DNA of 64,000 nt. It comes from Mycolicibacterium sp. (GTDB lineage Bacteria > Actinomycetota > Actinomycetes > Mycobacteriales > Mycobacteriaceae). A program made the translations under genes and the position numbers. The DNA lies in NCBI GenBank assembly GCA_020637165.1, contig JACJWN010000003.1:62001-126000 (forward strand). The letters run 5' to 3'. This document shows positions 26,152 through 36,225 of the stretch, piece after piece. Below the pieces are notes generated by a model. It was not told where the DNA came from, did not search any database, and saw only the letters and a program-made list of their open reading frames with translations. Within the stretch, counting starts at the first letter, position 1. The number at the start of each line of letters is the position of its first letter.

Positions 26152-26394
26152 ATGGATCCGAGCACTCTGCAACATGTCCTGATCTGGGCCCTGGTGATCA
26201 ATTTCGGGATACTGCTGGTCTGGTTCGCCGTCTTCAGCCTGGCCCACGACTGGTTGTACCGCGCCCACACCCGGTGGTTCCAGCTGTCCCGGGAGAGCTT
26301 CGACGCGCTGCACTACGGGGGGATGGCGGTCCACAAGATCGGCGTGTTCGTGTTCATTCTCGGGCCGCTGATCGGTGTGACGCTGGCCGGCTGA
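26152..26394 (+). CDS. Small membrane protein, DUF6868-like
   Basis: An 80-residue protein with two helices (LIWALVINFGILLVWFAVF and IGVFVFILGPLIGVTLAG) separated by a loop HDWLYRAHTRWFQLSRESFD. This resembles the small DUF6868 proteins. The ATG at 26152 is preceded closely by AGAGGG. Function unknown. Its start is only 19 bases from that of the divergent gene, so at least one of the two transcripts is probably leaderless or has its promoter inside the other gene. Confidence 0.7.
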   Translation: MDPSTLQHVLIWALVINFGILLVWFAVFSLAHDWLYRAHTRWFQLSRESFDALHYGGMAVHKIGVFVFILGPLIGVTLAG

Positions 26395-26413
26395 GCCGCC
26401 GGGAGAGCCGGAT

Positions 26414-27328
26414 TCAGGACAGGTACCTGCCGAACCAGCCCTGCAGTCGGCGCCAGGCGTCGGCGGCGGCGACGGGGTTGTAGCGCCGTCCGGTGTCGTT
26501 GAAGAAGGCGTGGTCCGCATCCGGTTCGATGACCAGTTCGTTGACCAACCCGGCGCGGTCGAGGGCGGCTTGGGCGGCCGGTTCGGAGGACGTCACCCGC
26601 TCGTCGAGAGCGCCGTAAAAGCCGAGCACGGCGGCGTCTTTGGAGCCTGCGAAGTCGGGGGCTGCCGGTAACGGACCGTAGAACGGTGCGGCCGCGGCCA
26701 GCCGGGGCTCGCCCGCGGCCAGGAGTTGCCACACCAGTCCGCCGCCAAAACAGAAGCCGACCACGCCCAGCGACTGCCCGGGTGCGCGGCGCTGGAGCTC
26801 GTCGAGACCGGACCTCAGGTCGGGGACGAACTGGTCGGGCCCGATCGCCGCCAGCGCCGCGGTGGCGGCGGCCGGGTCGCTGAAGGTCGCCGTCCCGCCC
26901 CGCGCGGAGAGCAGGTCGATGGCCAGCGAGGAGTATCCGGCGCCGGCGAGTCGGGCCGCCACCGAGCGGACCCAGTCGTTGAGTCCCTTGTTTTCGTGGA
27001 TGACCAGAACCGCTCCGCGCGGGTCCTCCGCCGGTGCCCAAGCGCCTTGGAGCTGTCCGTGTGGACCGGCCCATTCGATCGGTTCGACGGGCCGGGCGGT
27101 CTGCATCCCGGGCGGTGGCGTCTCGGTGGGCGCTGTTTCCGGCGGCGTCGCTGACGAGGTCGAGGATCCGCTCCGCCGGCGGTCACCGCAGGCGGCGATC
27201 AGTGCGCCGGCCGCCGTCGTTCCTACGCCCAGCAGCGCTAGCCTGCGCAACGCCTCCCGGCGCGACAGCAGGCCGTCGACGTGATCGGTGGCGATCTCCT
27301 CGGCGATGTAGCGCTGCAGGGGCGTCAT
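26414..27328 (-). CDS. Dienelactone-hydrolase-family lipoprotein
   Basis: A 304-residue alpha/beta hydrolase of the dienelactone hydrolase family. The catalytic triad is visible: Cys in GVVGFCFGGG, Asp in YGALDERV and His in EPDADHAFFND. The N-terminus has a twin-Arg region (LLSRREALRRLALLGVG) ending in a lipobox (ALIAACGD), so the enzyme is exported through Tat and lipid-anchored. A Ser/Thr/Pro linker of about 25 residues follows. The substrate is unknown; family members act on lactones and esters. It ends 19 bases from the convergent small membrane gene. Confidence 0.88.
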   Translation of the reverse strand: MTPLQRYIAEEIATDHVDGLLSRREALRRLALLGVGTTAAGALIAACGDRRRSGSSTSSATPPETAPTETPPPGMQTARPVEPIEWAGPHGQLQGAWAPAEDPRGAVLVIHENKGLNDWVRSVAARLAGAGYSSLAIDLLSARGGTATFSDPAAATAALAAIGPDQFVPDLRSGLDELQRRAPGQSLGVVGFCFGGGLVWQLLAAGEPRLAAAAPFYGPLPAAPDFAGSKDAAVLGFYGALDERVTSSEPAAQAALDRAGLVNELVIEPDADHAFFNDTGRRYNPVAAADAWRRLQGWFGRYLS

Positions 27329-27378
27329 CTCCGTCGGGTACCCCGCTCAGCGGCTCACAGCAGGTGACCGCCGCCGGT

Positions 27379-28869
27379 TCATCGCTTCTTCTTCCGGTCC
27401 CGGGGCGGAGGGACGTTTGCCACAACCGGGAAGTCCCCGGTGTGGCCGATGCGGTCCTGGGCGATTGCCAGAACCCGCTCGCGGACCAAGAACCAGCCGC
27501 CGATGAGAGCGGGAATGATGACCGCCAGGCTGCCGACGGTCCAGGTGCCGATCGGGTAGTCGAAGGCCATCAGCACCAGGACACTGACGAGGAACACCAG
27601 GGTCAAGTAGCCGGTGTAGGGCGAACCCCACATCCGGAAGGACGGACGCTGCATCATGCCCCGCTGCGACCAGCGGTACAGCTGGATCTGGCAGATGATG
27701 ATGGTGGCCCACGACGCCAGGATGCCCAGCGAGGCGATGTTGAGAACGATTTCGAAGGCCCGGTCGGGCACCACGCCGTTGAGCAGGACGCCGATCAGCC
27801 CGATGGAGGCTGTCAGCAGAATCCCGCCGTAGGGAACGCCTTTGGACGACATCCGGCTGGTGAACTTCGGTGCGCTGCCGCTCATCGCCATGGAGCGCAG
27901 GATCCGGCCGGTGGAATAGAGCCCGGCGTTGAGGCTGGAGAACGCCGCGGTCAGGACCACCAGGTTCATCATCGTGCCGCCGCCGCTGATGCCGACCTTG
28001 TCGAAGAAGGTCACGAACGGGCTCTCGTCGGCCGAGTAGGCGGTGTAAGGGAGAAGCACGGCCAGCAGGAACAGCGAGCCGACGTAGAACAATGCGATAC
28101 GGGCGATGACCGAGTTGATGGCCCGGGGCATCACCTTTTCCGGCTCCTCGGTCTCGCCGGCCGCCGTGCCGACCAGTTCGACTGCGGCGTAGGCGAAGAC
28201 GACCCCGGCGGTGACGACCACCAGTGGCAGCATGCCGACCGGGAAGAATCCGCCGTTGTCGGCGACGACCTTGAAACCGGTGGGATGTCCGTCGATCTCG
28301 TAGCGCCCGGCCAGGAAGATCGTGCCGGCGACCAGGAAGGCGAGCAGCGCGACCACCTTCACCAGGGCGGCCCAGAACTCGAACTCTCCGAAGACCGACA
28401 CCGATACGAGGTTGACGCCGAGCACCACGGCCAGCGCGGCCAGGGCGATCACCCACTGGGGGATGGCATCGAAGGCGCCCCAGAACCGGAAGTAGGTGGC
28501 GATCGCGGTCGAGTCGACGATCGTCGTCATCGACCAGTTCAGGAAGTACATCCACCCGGCCACGTAAGCGGCCTTCTCCCCGAGGAACTCCCGCGCGTAG
28601 GAGACGAAGGAACCCGACGAGGGTCGGTGCAGGACCAGTTCGCCCATCGCACGCAGGATCAGGAACACGAAGACACCGCAGAACCCGTACACCAGGAACA
28701 ACCCGGGGCCGGCGCTGGCCAGCCGGCCGCCCGCCCCGAGGAACAGTCCGGTCCCGATCGCGCCGCCGATGGCGATCATCTGCAGCTGTCGCGGTTTGAG
28801 GCTCTTGTGATACCCGGCGTCCTCACGGGTGAGGGCAGAGGGTTCGGCGGGGCCGGACACGGTGGTCAT
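27379..28869 (-). CDS. ansP: L-asparagine permease (AnsP type)
   Basis: A 496-residue amino acid-polyamine permease with about twelve helices. The text agrees closely with the mycobacterial AnsP proteins I remember: [19 protein letters not shown] near the N-terminus, [58 protein letters not shown] and [16 protein letters not shown]. AnsP proteins import asparagine (AnsP1 also aspartate), used as nitrogen source. The start overlaps the stop of the small membrane gene upstream by four bases, so the two are co-translated. The C-terminus is Lys/Arg-rich (RDRKKKR). Confidence 0.9.
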   Translation of the reverse strand: MTTVSGPAEPSALTREDAGYHKSLKPRQLQMIAIGGAIGTGLFLGAGGRLASAGPGLFLVYGFCGVFVFLILRAMGELVLHRPSSGSFVSYAREFLGEKAAYVAGWMYFLNWSMTTIVDSTAIATYFRFWGAFDAIPQWVIALAALAVVLGVNLVSVSVFGEFEFWAALVKVVALLAFLVAGTIFLAGRYEIDGHPTGFKVVADNGGFFPVGMLPLVVVTAGVVFAYAAVELVGTAAGETEEPEKVMPRAINSVIARIALFYVGSLFLLAVLLPYTAYSADESPFVTFFDKVGISGGGTMMNLVVLTAAFSSLNAGLYSTGRILRSMAMSGSAPKFTSRMSSKGVPYGGILLTASIGLIGVLLNGVVPDRAFEIVLNIASLGILASWATIIICQIQLYRWSQRGMMQRPSFRMWGSPYTGYLTLVFLVSVLVLMAFDYPIGTWTVGSLAVIIPALIGGWFLVRERVLAIAQDRIGHTGDFPVVANVPPPRDRKKKR

Positions 28870-29096
28870 CGCGATGCTCCGCCGTTGCTCTGATCGGTCG
28901 GGCTGTGCGGTGGTGCGGGCATGTCGCGGAATGTGAAGATGAAGCCGAACACCGCGATGGCCGCGGCGATCGCATAACCGATCGCCGAGTACCAGCCGAC
29001 CCGCAGGTAGGCGGTGACCGCCACGACGCCCATCGCGAGGAACACCATGGACATCCCGATGAGGGGTGTCTTGGCCTTGAAGTCGATCAGCCGCAC
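28866..29096 (-). CDS. Small two-helix membrane protein upstream of ansP
   Basis: A 76-residue protein with two hydrophobic segments ([19 protein letters not shown] and [19 protein letters not shown]) and short polar tails. GTG start at 29096 with GGGAG nine bases upstream; longer frames lack a site. It is translationally coupled to ansP by a four-base overlap, so it may be a partner or stabiliser of the permease. I recognise no family. Confidence 0.65.
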   Translation of the reverse strand: MRLIDFKAKTPLIGMSMVFLAMGVVAVTAYLRVGWYSAIGYAIAAAIAVFGFIFTFRDMPAPPHSPTDQSNGGASR

Positions 29097-29254
29097 TATT
29101 CGGATCTCCCACCGGGTAGTCGAGGTAAGGGTCGAAGAAGTCAAGAAAGTAAACAACGCCCGACGGTGCGGTGTCGCCGAACGGCCAAATGATTAGCACG
29201 CCCGTAACAACTCCTCAGGGTGCGAGACCGGTCCTTGTGATGGGATGGGTCGCT

Positions 29255-32200
29255 GTGGGAATCAAAGTGGCGCTGGAGCATCGCACCAGTTACACCTTCG
29301 ACCGACTGGTCGAGGTGCATCCGCATGTGGTGCGACTCAGACCGGCCCCGCACAGTCGCACCCCGATCGAGGCCTATTCGATGGAGGTGGAACCGGCCGA
29401 CCACTTCGTCAACTGGCAGCAGGACGCCTTCGGCAACTTCCTGGCGCGCCTGGTGTTTCCCAACCCCACCCGGTCCCTGACGATCACCGTCGGCCTGATC
29501 GCCGACCTGAAGGTGGTCAACCCGTTCGACTTCTTCATCGAGGACTTCGCCGAGACCTTCCCGTTCGCATACCCCAAGGGGCTGCGCGAGGATCTCGCCG
29601 TCTACCTGCGGCCGGTGGACGAGGGGGAGGAAGGCTCCGGGCCCGGCGAGCTACTGCGATCCTGGGTGCGCGACCACCCCATCAACCCGGGAATTCGCAC
29701 CATCGACTTCCTGGTGGGCCTCAATCAGGCCGTCAACGCCGCGGTGGGCTACAGCGTCCGGATGGAACCCGGTGTGCAGACCCCCGACCACACGCTGCGG
29801 ACTCGGATCGGATCCTGCCGGGACTCGGCCTGGCTGCTGGTGTCGATCCTGCGCGAGTTGGGCCTGGCCGCCCGGTTCGTGTCCGGATACCTTGTTCAGC
29901 TCACCTCCGATGTGGAGGCTCTCGACGGCCCGTCGGGGCCGGCCGCGGATTTCACAGATCTGCATGCCTGGACCGAGGTCTACATCCCCGGGGCGGGATG
30001 GATCGGCCTGGACCCGACATCGGGTCTGTTCGCGGGCGAGGGTCACATCCCATTGGCAGCCACTCCGCATCCGTCCTCGGCGGCGCCGATCACCGGCGCC
30101 ACCGGGTTCGCCGAGACCACCTTCGAATTCTCCAACACGGTGACCCGCATCCACGAGGACCCGCGGGTCACCCTCCCGTACACCGACCGGGGGTGGGCGG
30201 CCATCACCGCGCTGGGCTCAGAGATCGACGACCGTCTGGCCGCCGGAGACGTCCGGCTCACGATGGGCGGGGAACCCACCTTCGTCTCGATCGACAATCA
30301 GGTCGATCCGGAATGGACCACAGATGCCGACGGACCGCACAAGAGGGAGCGCGTCTCAGCGTTGACCGCCCTGCTGAAGTCCGCCTGGGCCCCGACCGGC
30401 TTGGTGCAGTACAGCCAGGGCAAGTGGTATCCGGGAGAGCCGTTGCCGCGCTGGCAGATCGGTCTGCACTGGCGCCGCGACGGCAAACCGCTGTGGAAGG
30501 ACCCTGGGTTGCTCGCCGATCCCTGGGACGGCGGCGACCGGCGGCTGCCCGCCGGTGTCGCCGAGCAGCTGTTGTCCGCGGTGGCCTCCGGGCTCGGGCT
30601 TCCCGCGACGCAGGTCCGGCCGGCCTACGAAGACCCCCTGGTGCGGTTGGAGAAGTCGGTGCGGCAGCCGGCGGGCGCCGCGGTGGAACCCGACGACGAT
30701 CTGGAAAGCGACACCGCGGCGGGGCGGGCCGCGCTGCTGGCCCGGCTCGACGAGCCGACCAGCGAGCCGGCCGCCTGGGTGCTGCCGTTGCACCGCCGCG
30801 ACGACGACTCTGGCTGGGCCAGCGCGGACTGGCGGCTGCGTCGCGGCCGGATCGTGCTGCTCGACGGTGATTCCCCGGCCGGACTCCGGTTGCCCCTGGA
30901 CTCCATCAGCTGGCGGCCGCCGCGCCCGACCTTCCAGGCCGATCCGCTGACGGCCGACGATGAGCTGTCCGTCGGCGCCGAGCCGGAACCGGCGGTCCTC
31001 GAGGATGCTGAAACCGCGCCCACCACGGCCCTGGTCGCCGAGGTCCGCGATGGTGTGCTCTACGTGTTCATGTCCCCGACCGACGCCCTCGAGCACTTCG
31101 TCGACCTGACCGCCCGGATCGAGTCGGCCGCGGCGGCGGTGGGTGCGGCGGTGGTGATGGAGGGATACGGGCCGCCGCCGGACGGGCGATTGCAGTCGCT
31201 GTCGATCACCCCGGACCCGGGCGTCATCGAGGTCAATCTCGCCCCCTCGGCCAGCTTCGCCGAGCAGAGCGAGCAGTTGCAGACCCTCTACGCGAAAGCT
31301 CGGTTGGCGCGGTTGTCCACCGAGAGCTTCGATCTCGACGGGACCCACGGCGGGACCGGGGGAGGGAACCACATCACCCTCGGCGGGATCACCCCGGCGG
31401 ACTCGCCGCTGCTCCGCCGGCCCGATCTGCTGGTCTCGATGTTGACCTACTGGCAGCGCCACCCGTCCCTGTCGTACCTGTTCGCGGGCCGCTTCGTCGG
31501 CACCACCTCGCAGGCCCCGCGGGTCGACGAGGGGCGGTCGGAAGCCCTCTACGAACTGGAGATCGCCTTCGCCGAGATCGCCCGGCTGAGCCGATCCGGA
31601 AACCCCGATCCCTGGGTCACCGACCGGGCGCTGCGTCACCTACTGACCGACATCACCGGCAACACGCACCGCGCGGAGTTCTGCATCGACAAGCTCTACA
31701 GCCCCGACAGCCCCCGGGGTCGACTCGGACTGCTGGAACTGCGGGGTTTCGAGATGCCGCCGCACTATCAAATGGCAATGGTCCAGTCGCTGCTGGTGCG
31801 CGCCTTGGTGGCCTGGTTCTGGGAGGAGCCGCTGCGCGCGCCGCTGATTCGTCACGGGTTGAATCTTCACGGCCGTTTCCTTCTGCCGCACTTCGTCATT
31901 CACGATATCGCAGCCGTTGCTGCGGACTTGCGTGCGCGCGGTATCGGCTTCGACACCAGCTGGCTCGACCCGTTCACCGAGTTCCGGTTCCCGCGGGTCG
32001 GTACGGCGGTGTTCGACAACGTCGAGATCGAGCTACGCGGTGCGATCGAGCCTTGGTACACCCTCGGCGAGGAGTCGACCGCCGGCGGGACCGCGCGCTA
32101 CGTCGACTCCTCGGTTGAACGCCTGCAGGTGCGCACGATCGGTGCGGACCGCCAGCGCCATATCGTCACCTGCAACGGTCACCCCATTCCGATGCTGGGC

Positions 32201-32566
32201 ACCGACAACCCCGATGTGCAGGTTGCCGGAGTCCGGTACCGGGCCTGGCAGCCTCCCAGCGCGTTGCACCCCACCCTCACGGTGGACACCCCCCTGCGCT
32301 TCGAACTGGTCGACATCGGCACCGGGACCTCGCGTGGCGGCTGCACCTACCACGTCTCACACCCGGGCGGGCGGGCCTATGACGCCCCGCCGGTCAATGC
32401 GGTGGAGGCCGAGTCGCGGCGCGGCCGGCGGTTCGAGGCGCACGGGTTCACCCCCGGTCGCATCGACATCACGACGCTGCGGGAGAGACAAGCCCGCCAG
32501 TCCACCGATGTCGGTGCCCCAGGAATCCTGGATCTGCGCCGGGTGCGTACGGTTCTGGAAAGCTGA
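29255..32566 (+). CDS. Large transglutaminase-like/DUF2126 protein
   Basis: A 1,103-residue cytoplasmic protein of the Rv2566 type. N-terminal part: the bacterial transglutaminase N-terminal domain (VALEHRTSYTFDRLVEVHPH), then a transglutaminase-like core with Cys in RIGSCRDSAWLLVS, His in TDLHAWTEVYIPG and Asp in GLDPTSG. The remaining 750 residues are DUF2126, with LTMGGEPTFVSIDNQVDPEW, EGYGPPPDGRLQSLSITPDP, HGGTGGGNHITLGG and TGNTHRAEFCIDKLYSPDSP. DUF2126 has a glutamine-synthetase/amidoligase-like flavour in published predictions. I start at the GTG at 29255, giving the usual family N-terminus; an ATG at 29240 is possible. First gene of a four-gene operon. Confidence 0.9.
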   Translation: MGIKVALEHRTSYTFDRLVEVHPHVVRLRPAPHSRTPIEAYSMEVEPADHFVNWQQDAFGNFLARLVFPNPTRSLTITVGLIADLKVVNPFDFFIEDFAETFPFAYPKGLREDLAVYLRPVDEGEEGSGPGELLRSWVRDHPINPGIRTIDFLVGLNQAVNAAVGYSVRMEPGVQTPDHTLRTRIGSCRDSAWLLVSILRELGLAARFVSGYLVQLTSDVEALDGPSGPAADFTDLHAWTEVYIPGAGWIGLDPTSGLFAGEGHIPLAATPHPSSAAPITGATGFAETTFEFSNTVTRIHEDPRVTLPYTDRGWAAITALGSEIDDRLAAGDVRLTMGGEPTFVSIDNQVDPEWTTDADGPHKRERVSALTALLKSAWAPTGLVQYSQGKWYPGEPLPRWQIGLHWRRDGKPLWKDPGLLADPWDGGDRRLPAGVAEQLLSAVASGLGLPATQVRPAYEDPLVRLEKSVRQPAGAAVEPDDDLESDTAAGRAALLARLDEPTSEPAAWVLPLHRRDDDSGWASADWRLRRGRIVLLDGDSPAGLRLPLDSISWRPPRPTFQADPLTADDELSVGAEPEPAVLEDAETAPTTALVAEVRDGVLYVFMSPTDALEHFVDLTARIESAAAAVGAAVVMEGYGPPPDGRLQSLSITPDPGVIEVNLAPSASFAEQSEQLQTLYAKARLARLSTESFDLDGTHGGTGGGNHITLGGITPADSPLLRRPDLLVSMLTYWQRHPSLSYLFAGRFVGTTSQAPRVDEGRSEALYELEIAFAEIARLSRSGNPDPWVTDRALRHLLTDITGNTHRAEFCIDKLYSPDSPRGRLGLLELRGFEMPPHYQMAMVQSLLVRALVAWFWEEPLRAPLIRHGLNLHGRFLLPHFVIHDIAAVAADLRARGIGFDTSWLDPFTEFRFPRVGTAVFDNVEIELRGAIEPWYTLGEESTAGGTARYVDSSVERLQVRTIGADRQRHIVTCNGHPIPMLGTDNPDVQVAGVRYRAWQPPSALHPTLTVDTPLRFELVDIGTGTSRGGCTYHVSHPGGRAYDAPPVNAVEAESRRGRRFEAHGFTPGRIDITTLRERQARQSTDVGAPGILDLRRVRTVLES

Positions 32567-32579
32567 TAGCCCCCGGAGA

Positions 32580-32597
32580 CCGCCGGACGTCCGGCGG
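32580..32597. promoter_or_regulatory. Perfect 18-bp palindrome between operon genes
   Basis: CCGCCGGACGTCCGGCGG lies 14 bases after the DUF2126 stop and 62 before the next start. It is nested inside CCCCC/GGGGG arms, and a second GC-rich self-complementary stretch (GCCCCGGGCCCGGGCCCC) follows at 32611-32628. In RNA this would be a very stable hairpin: a terminator, an attenuator or an mRNA-stability element that would change the dosage of the next genes. Confidence 0.5.
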
Positions 32598-32659
32598 CGG
32601 GGGGCTTGACGCCCCGGGCCCGGGCCCCAGAATGAAGGTGCAGACAGGAGGTTGATTCG

Positions 32660-35329
32660 GTGTCGTTGTCGATCACCGGAACCGGCCTCAGCGGCCCCGG
32701 GTATGACCCGATGCACCTGCTCGAGCAGTATCGGACCGCCAGCGAGCGCCGTCGGATGACCAGTGACCAGACATCCGGCCCCCCGGCGTTCGGGTGCACC
32801 GGTTATGACGAATTGATCGACGGCGACGGGAAGGTCCGGCCCGCGTGGCGCGAGCTCGCCGAGCTGCTCGACGAGCGTGGCGAGGCCGGGTTGGACCGGT
32901 TGCGCGAACTGCTGCGCGGTCTGGTCGACAACAACGGGATCACCTATATCGAGGTGGACCGGCACGGCGAGACGGTCACCGACGGCCAGGGTATGGCGAT
33001 GCCGGGCCCGTGGCACCTCGACTGCATCCCACTGTTGCTGGCCGACTCGGACTGGCAGACCCTGGAAGCCGGTATGGCCCAGCGTTCCCGGCTGCTCGAC
33101 GCGGTGCTGCGCGATCTCTACGGTGAGCGGCGCTCGCTCACCAGCGGCGTTCTTCCCCCGCGTCTGCTGTTCGGCCACCCCGGCTATCTCCGGACCGTCC
33201 GCGGTATCCGCAACCCGGGCCGCCATCAGCTGTTCATGCTGGCCTGCGATGTCAGCCGGGGCGCCGACGGACGGTTCCTGGTCAACGCCGACTGGACGCA
33301 GGCCCCCTCCGGAGCCGGGTACGCGCTGGCCGACCGTCGGTTGGTGGCTCGGTCGAATCCGGACGTCTATGAACGGATCCGGCCCCGGTCGGCCTCCCCG
33401 TTCGCACAAGCGCTGCGATTGGCCCTGATCGAGGCGGCTCCGGAAGCGGCCGAGGATCCGGTTGTCGTGGTGCTCAGTCCGGGCATCCATTCCGAAACCG
33501 CCTTCGACCAGGCCTACCTGGCAAGTGTGCTGGGTTTTCCGCTGCTCGAGAGCGACGACCTGGTGGTTCAGGACGGCAAGCTGTGGATGCGTTCGCTTGG
33601 CACGCTCAAGCAGGTGGACGTCGTCTTCCGAAGGGTCGACGCCGAGTACGCCGATCCGCTCGATTTGCGGCCGGACTCCCGCCTCGGGGTGGTGGGGCTG
33701 GTCGAGACACAACGGCGAGGCGCCATCAGCGTGGTCAACAGCCTGGGCAGCGGAATCCTGGAGAGCCCCGGACTGCGGCGCTTCCTGCCGGAGCTGTCCG
33801 AACTGCTTCTCGGTGAATCGCCGCTGCTGGAGAGCCCGCAGCACTACTGGGCCGGAATCGACGCCGAGCGCTCGCACCTGCTGTCGCGTCTGGAATCACT
33901 GCTGATCAAGTCGACGGTGGGCGAACAAACCATCGTGGGGCCGGTCCTTTCGGCAGCCGAGCGCGCCGAGTTAGGCGCTCGTATCGAGGCGGCGCCCTGG
34001 CAGTGGGTGGGACAGGAGCTCCCGCAGTTCTCCACCGCCCCGACCGGGCATTTCGCGGGCGGCATGTCGGCGGCCGGCGTCGGTCTGCGGCTGTTCACAG
34101 TGGCGCAGCGAAGCGGTTACGCGCCGATGGTCGGTGGGCTGGGCTACGTGCTCAGCCCGGGGCCCGGCGCGTTCAAGCTCAACCAGGTAGCGGCCAAGGA
34201 CATCTGGATCCGGCCGCCCGCGCGGGCTGCGGCCGCCGTGACGGTGCCGTCGGTGAAGCTGCCCAGCGGCACCCCTTCGATCAGCTCACCCCGGGTTCTG
34301 GCCGATCTGTTCTGGATCGGCCGCTACGCCGAACGCAGCGAGGCATTCGCGAGGCTGCTCATCGTCGCCCGCGAGCGCTACCACGAATTCCGCAACCGCC
34401 GCGATGTCGAGGGCAGCGAATGCCTGCCGGTGCTGGTCAACGCTCTGGACAGACTCGCCGACGCCGACGTGACCGCGGGAAAGCCGGATGACGAGGCGGT
34501 CCGGTCCGCACCCCACACCCTGTGGTCGCTGACCGCCGACCGGGCGCGGGCCGGGTCGCTGGCCCAATCGGTGGAGGGACTGGGCCTGGCTGCCCGCGCC
34601 GTGCGGGACCAGATGTCCAACGACACCTGGATGGTGCTGGGCGTGGTGGAACGGACGCTGGCACGGCTGGCCGACACCGACCCCGGCGACGGACCTGGCG
34701 CCGTGTTGTACGACGACACCGCGCTGGCCACCGCACAGCAGCGCACACTGGGCGCGATGCTGGCGCTGTCCGGGATGGCCGCCGAATCGATGGTCCAGGA
34801 CGCCGGGTGGACGATGATGGACATCGGGAAACGCATCGAGCGCGCACTGTCCCTGTGCGCGCTGCTGCGGGTCACGATCACCGCCAAACGCGGCCCGGTG
34901 GTCGAACAGAACATCACCGACTCGGTTCTGGTCGTGTGCGAGTCCTCGGTCATCTACCGTCGCCGCAACCTCGGGCAGGCCAGCGTGGCGGCCATCGCGA
35001 GGCTGCTGCTCTTCGACGGGCGGAACCCGAGATCGCTGGCATTCCAGCTTGACCGGCTTCGCTCGGACCTTCGCTCCCTGCCCGGTGCGTCCGGGGCCAC
35101 GCGACCGGAACGGCTGGTCGAGGAGGTCAGCGCCCGGCTGCGGCGGATTGACCCCGAGGACCTCGAACAGGTGGATGCTCGCGGCCGGCGCCTCCAACTC
35201 GTCGAATTGCTGTCCGAGGCATATGACACGTTGCGCGAGCTCTCCGACGTCATCACCCGGACCCAACTCTCGCTGCCGGGCGGTATGCAACCGCTCTGGG
35301 GTCCCGACCAAAGGCGTGCGATGCCATGA
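32660..35329 (+). CDS. Fused circularly permuted ATP-grasp and alpha-E protein
   Basis: An 889-residue protein of the Rv2567 type. Residues about 60-510 are a circularly permuted ATP-grasp (DUF404/407), with DNNGITYIEVDRHGETVTDG, VVVLSPGIHSETAFDQAYLA, LKQVDVVFRRVDAEYADPLD and NSLGSGILESPGLRRFLPEL. Residues about 540-880 are the all-helical alpha-E domain, with SSPRVLADLFWIGRYAERSE, LVDGL-like segments and LAIAR-type helices. In many bacteria the two are separate genes; here they are fused. ATP-grasp enzymes ligate carboxylates to amines, so peptide or amide synthesis is the family-based prediction. GTG start with ACAGGAGG upstream. Confidence 0.9.
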   Translation: MSLSITGTGLSGPGYDPMHLLEQYRTASERRRMTSDQTSGPPAFGCTGYDELIDGDGKVRPAWRELAELLDERGEAGLDRLRELLRGLVDNNGITYIEVDRHGETVTDGQGMAMPGPWHLDCIPLLLADSDWQTLEAGMAQRSRLLDAVLRDLYGERRSLTSGVLPPRLLFGHPGYLRTVRGIRNPGRHQLFMLACDVSRGADGRFLVNADWTQAPSGAGYALADRRLVARSNPDVYERIRPRSASPFAQALRLALIEAAPEAAEDPVVVVLSPGIHSETAFDQAYLASVLGFPLLESDDLVVQDGKLWMRSLGTLKQVDVVFRRVDAEYADPLDLRPDSRLGVVGLVETQRRGAISVVNSLGSGILESPGLRRFLPELSELLLGESPLLESPQHYWAGIDAERSHLLSRLESLLIKSTVGEQTIVGPVLSAAERAELGARIEAAPWQWVGQELPQFSTAPTGHFAGGMSAAGVGLRLFTVAQRSGYAPMVGGLGYVLSPGPGAFKLNQVAAKDIWIRPPARAAAAVTVPSVKLPSGTPSISSPRVLADLFWIGRYAERSEAFARLLIVARERYHEFRNRRDVEGSECLPVLVNALDRLADADVTAGKPDDEAVRSAPHTLWSLTADRARAGSLAQSVEGLGLAARAVRDQMSNDTWMVLGVVERTLARLADTDPGDGPGAVLYDDTALATAQQRTLGAMLALSGMAAESMVQDAGWTMMDIGKRIERALSLCALLRVTITAKRGPVVEQNITDSVLVVCESSVIYRRRNLGQASVAAIARLLLFDGRNPRSLAFQLDRLRSDLRSLPGASGATRPERLVEEVSARLRRIDPEDLEQVDARGRRLQLVELLSEAYDTLRELSDVITRTQLSLPGGMQPLWGPDQRRAMP

Positions 35330-36225
35330 CCAATCGGCGCTACCGAATCACCCATCACACTCAGTACCGCTACTCGGATGTGGTGACCAATTCCTACGGC
35401 CGCGGTCACCTGACTCCCCGGGACACCGCCGGCCAGCGGTGCCTGTCCTTCGATCTGGACATCGATCCCGAACCCGCCGATCGCTCCACCAGTCTTGACG
35501 GGTACGGCAACATCAGCACCTACTTCCAGGTCACCCGCCCGCATCGGGAACTCTCGGTGCTGGGCAGGTCAATCGTCGAGGTGGCCCCGCCGCCTGCGGG
35601 GCGTTATTCCTCCGGCGCGGCGCTCGAACCCTGGGAGTCGGCCCGCCCGGACGGTTCCGGCGGCGTGCTGGCCACGGATTTCTGCCTCGACTTCAGCCCC
35701 CCGGAGATCACCGGCGACGTCATCGGGTACGCCGCGCCGAGTTTCGCTCCCGGGCGTCCCCTGATCGAGGCGCTGCGGGACCTGAACGCCCGGATCTTCG
35801 CGGACTTCACCTACCGGTCGGGTTCAACCACGGTCTCCACCCAGGTCACTCAGGTGCTGGAGGCCCGAGAGGGCGTGTGCCAGGATTTCGCCCGGCTGGC
35901 GGTAGCCTGCCTGCGGGCCAACGGCCTGGCCGCCAGTTACGTCTCCGGATACCTCGCGACCGATCCGCCACCGGGCAGGGAACGGGTGTTCGGGATCGAC
36001 GCCACCCATGCCTGGGCCGCGGTGTGGACTCCCGGCAACGGTTGGCTCGGCCTGGACCCGACCAACGACCAACTCGTCGATGAGCGTTATGTCACAGTGG
36101 GGTGGGGGCGGGACTACTCGGACCTGCCGCCGTTGCGCGGGATCATCTACACCGACTCCGAGTGCAGCGTGATCGACGTGTCTGTGGACGTGGAGCCACT
36201 CACCGGAGATCCTGCCGGTGCGTGA
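35326..36225 (+). CDS. Transglutaminase-like protein (Rv2569c type)
   Basis: A 299-residue protein with the bacterial transglutaminase N-terminal domain (RYRITHHTQYRYSDVVTNSY) and a core with Cys in AREGVCQDFARLAVACLR, His in IDATHAWAAVWTPG and Asp in GLDPTNDQ. It has no signal peptide. Its start overlaps the previous stop (ATGA) and its end overlaps the zinc-peptidase gene by eight bases. It is a second transglutaminase-fold enzyme in the same operon; published genome-context predictions suggest such proteins act as peptidases on a peptide made by the ATP-grasp partner. Confidence 0.92.
   Translation: MTNRRYRITHHTQYRYSDVVTNSYGRGHLTPRDTAGQRCLSFDLDIDPEPADRSTSLDGYGNISTYFQVTRPHRELSVLGRSIVEVAPPPAGRYSSGAALEPWESARPDGSGGVLATDFCLDFSPPEITGDVIGYAAPSFAPGRPLIEALRDLNARIFADFTYRSGSTTVSTQVTQVLEAREGVCQDFARLAVACLRANGLAASYVSGYLATDPPPGRERVFGIDATHAWAAVWTPGNGWLGLDPTNDQLVDERYVTVGWGRDYSDLPPLRGIIYTDSECSVIDVSVDVEPLTGDPAGA

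Noticed and set aside
27034-28893. 619-codon plus-strand frame opposite ansP
   Set aside because: Gly/Asp/His/Arg-rich shadow of a clearly recognised permease on the minus strand.
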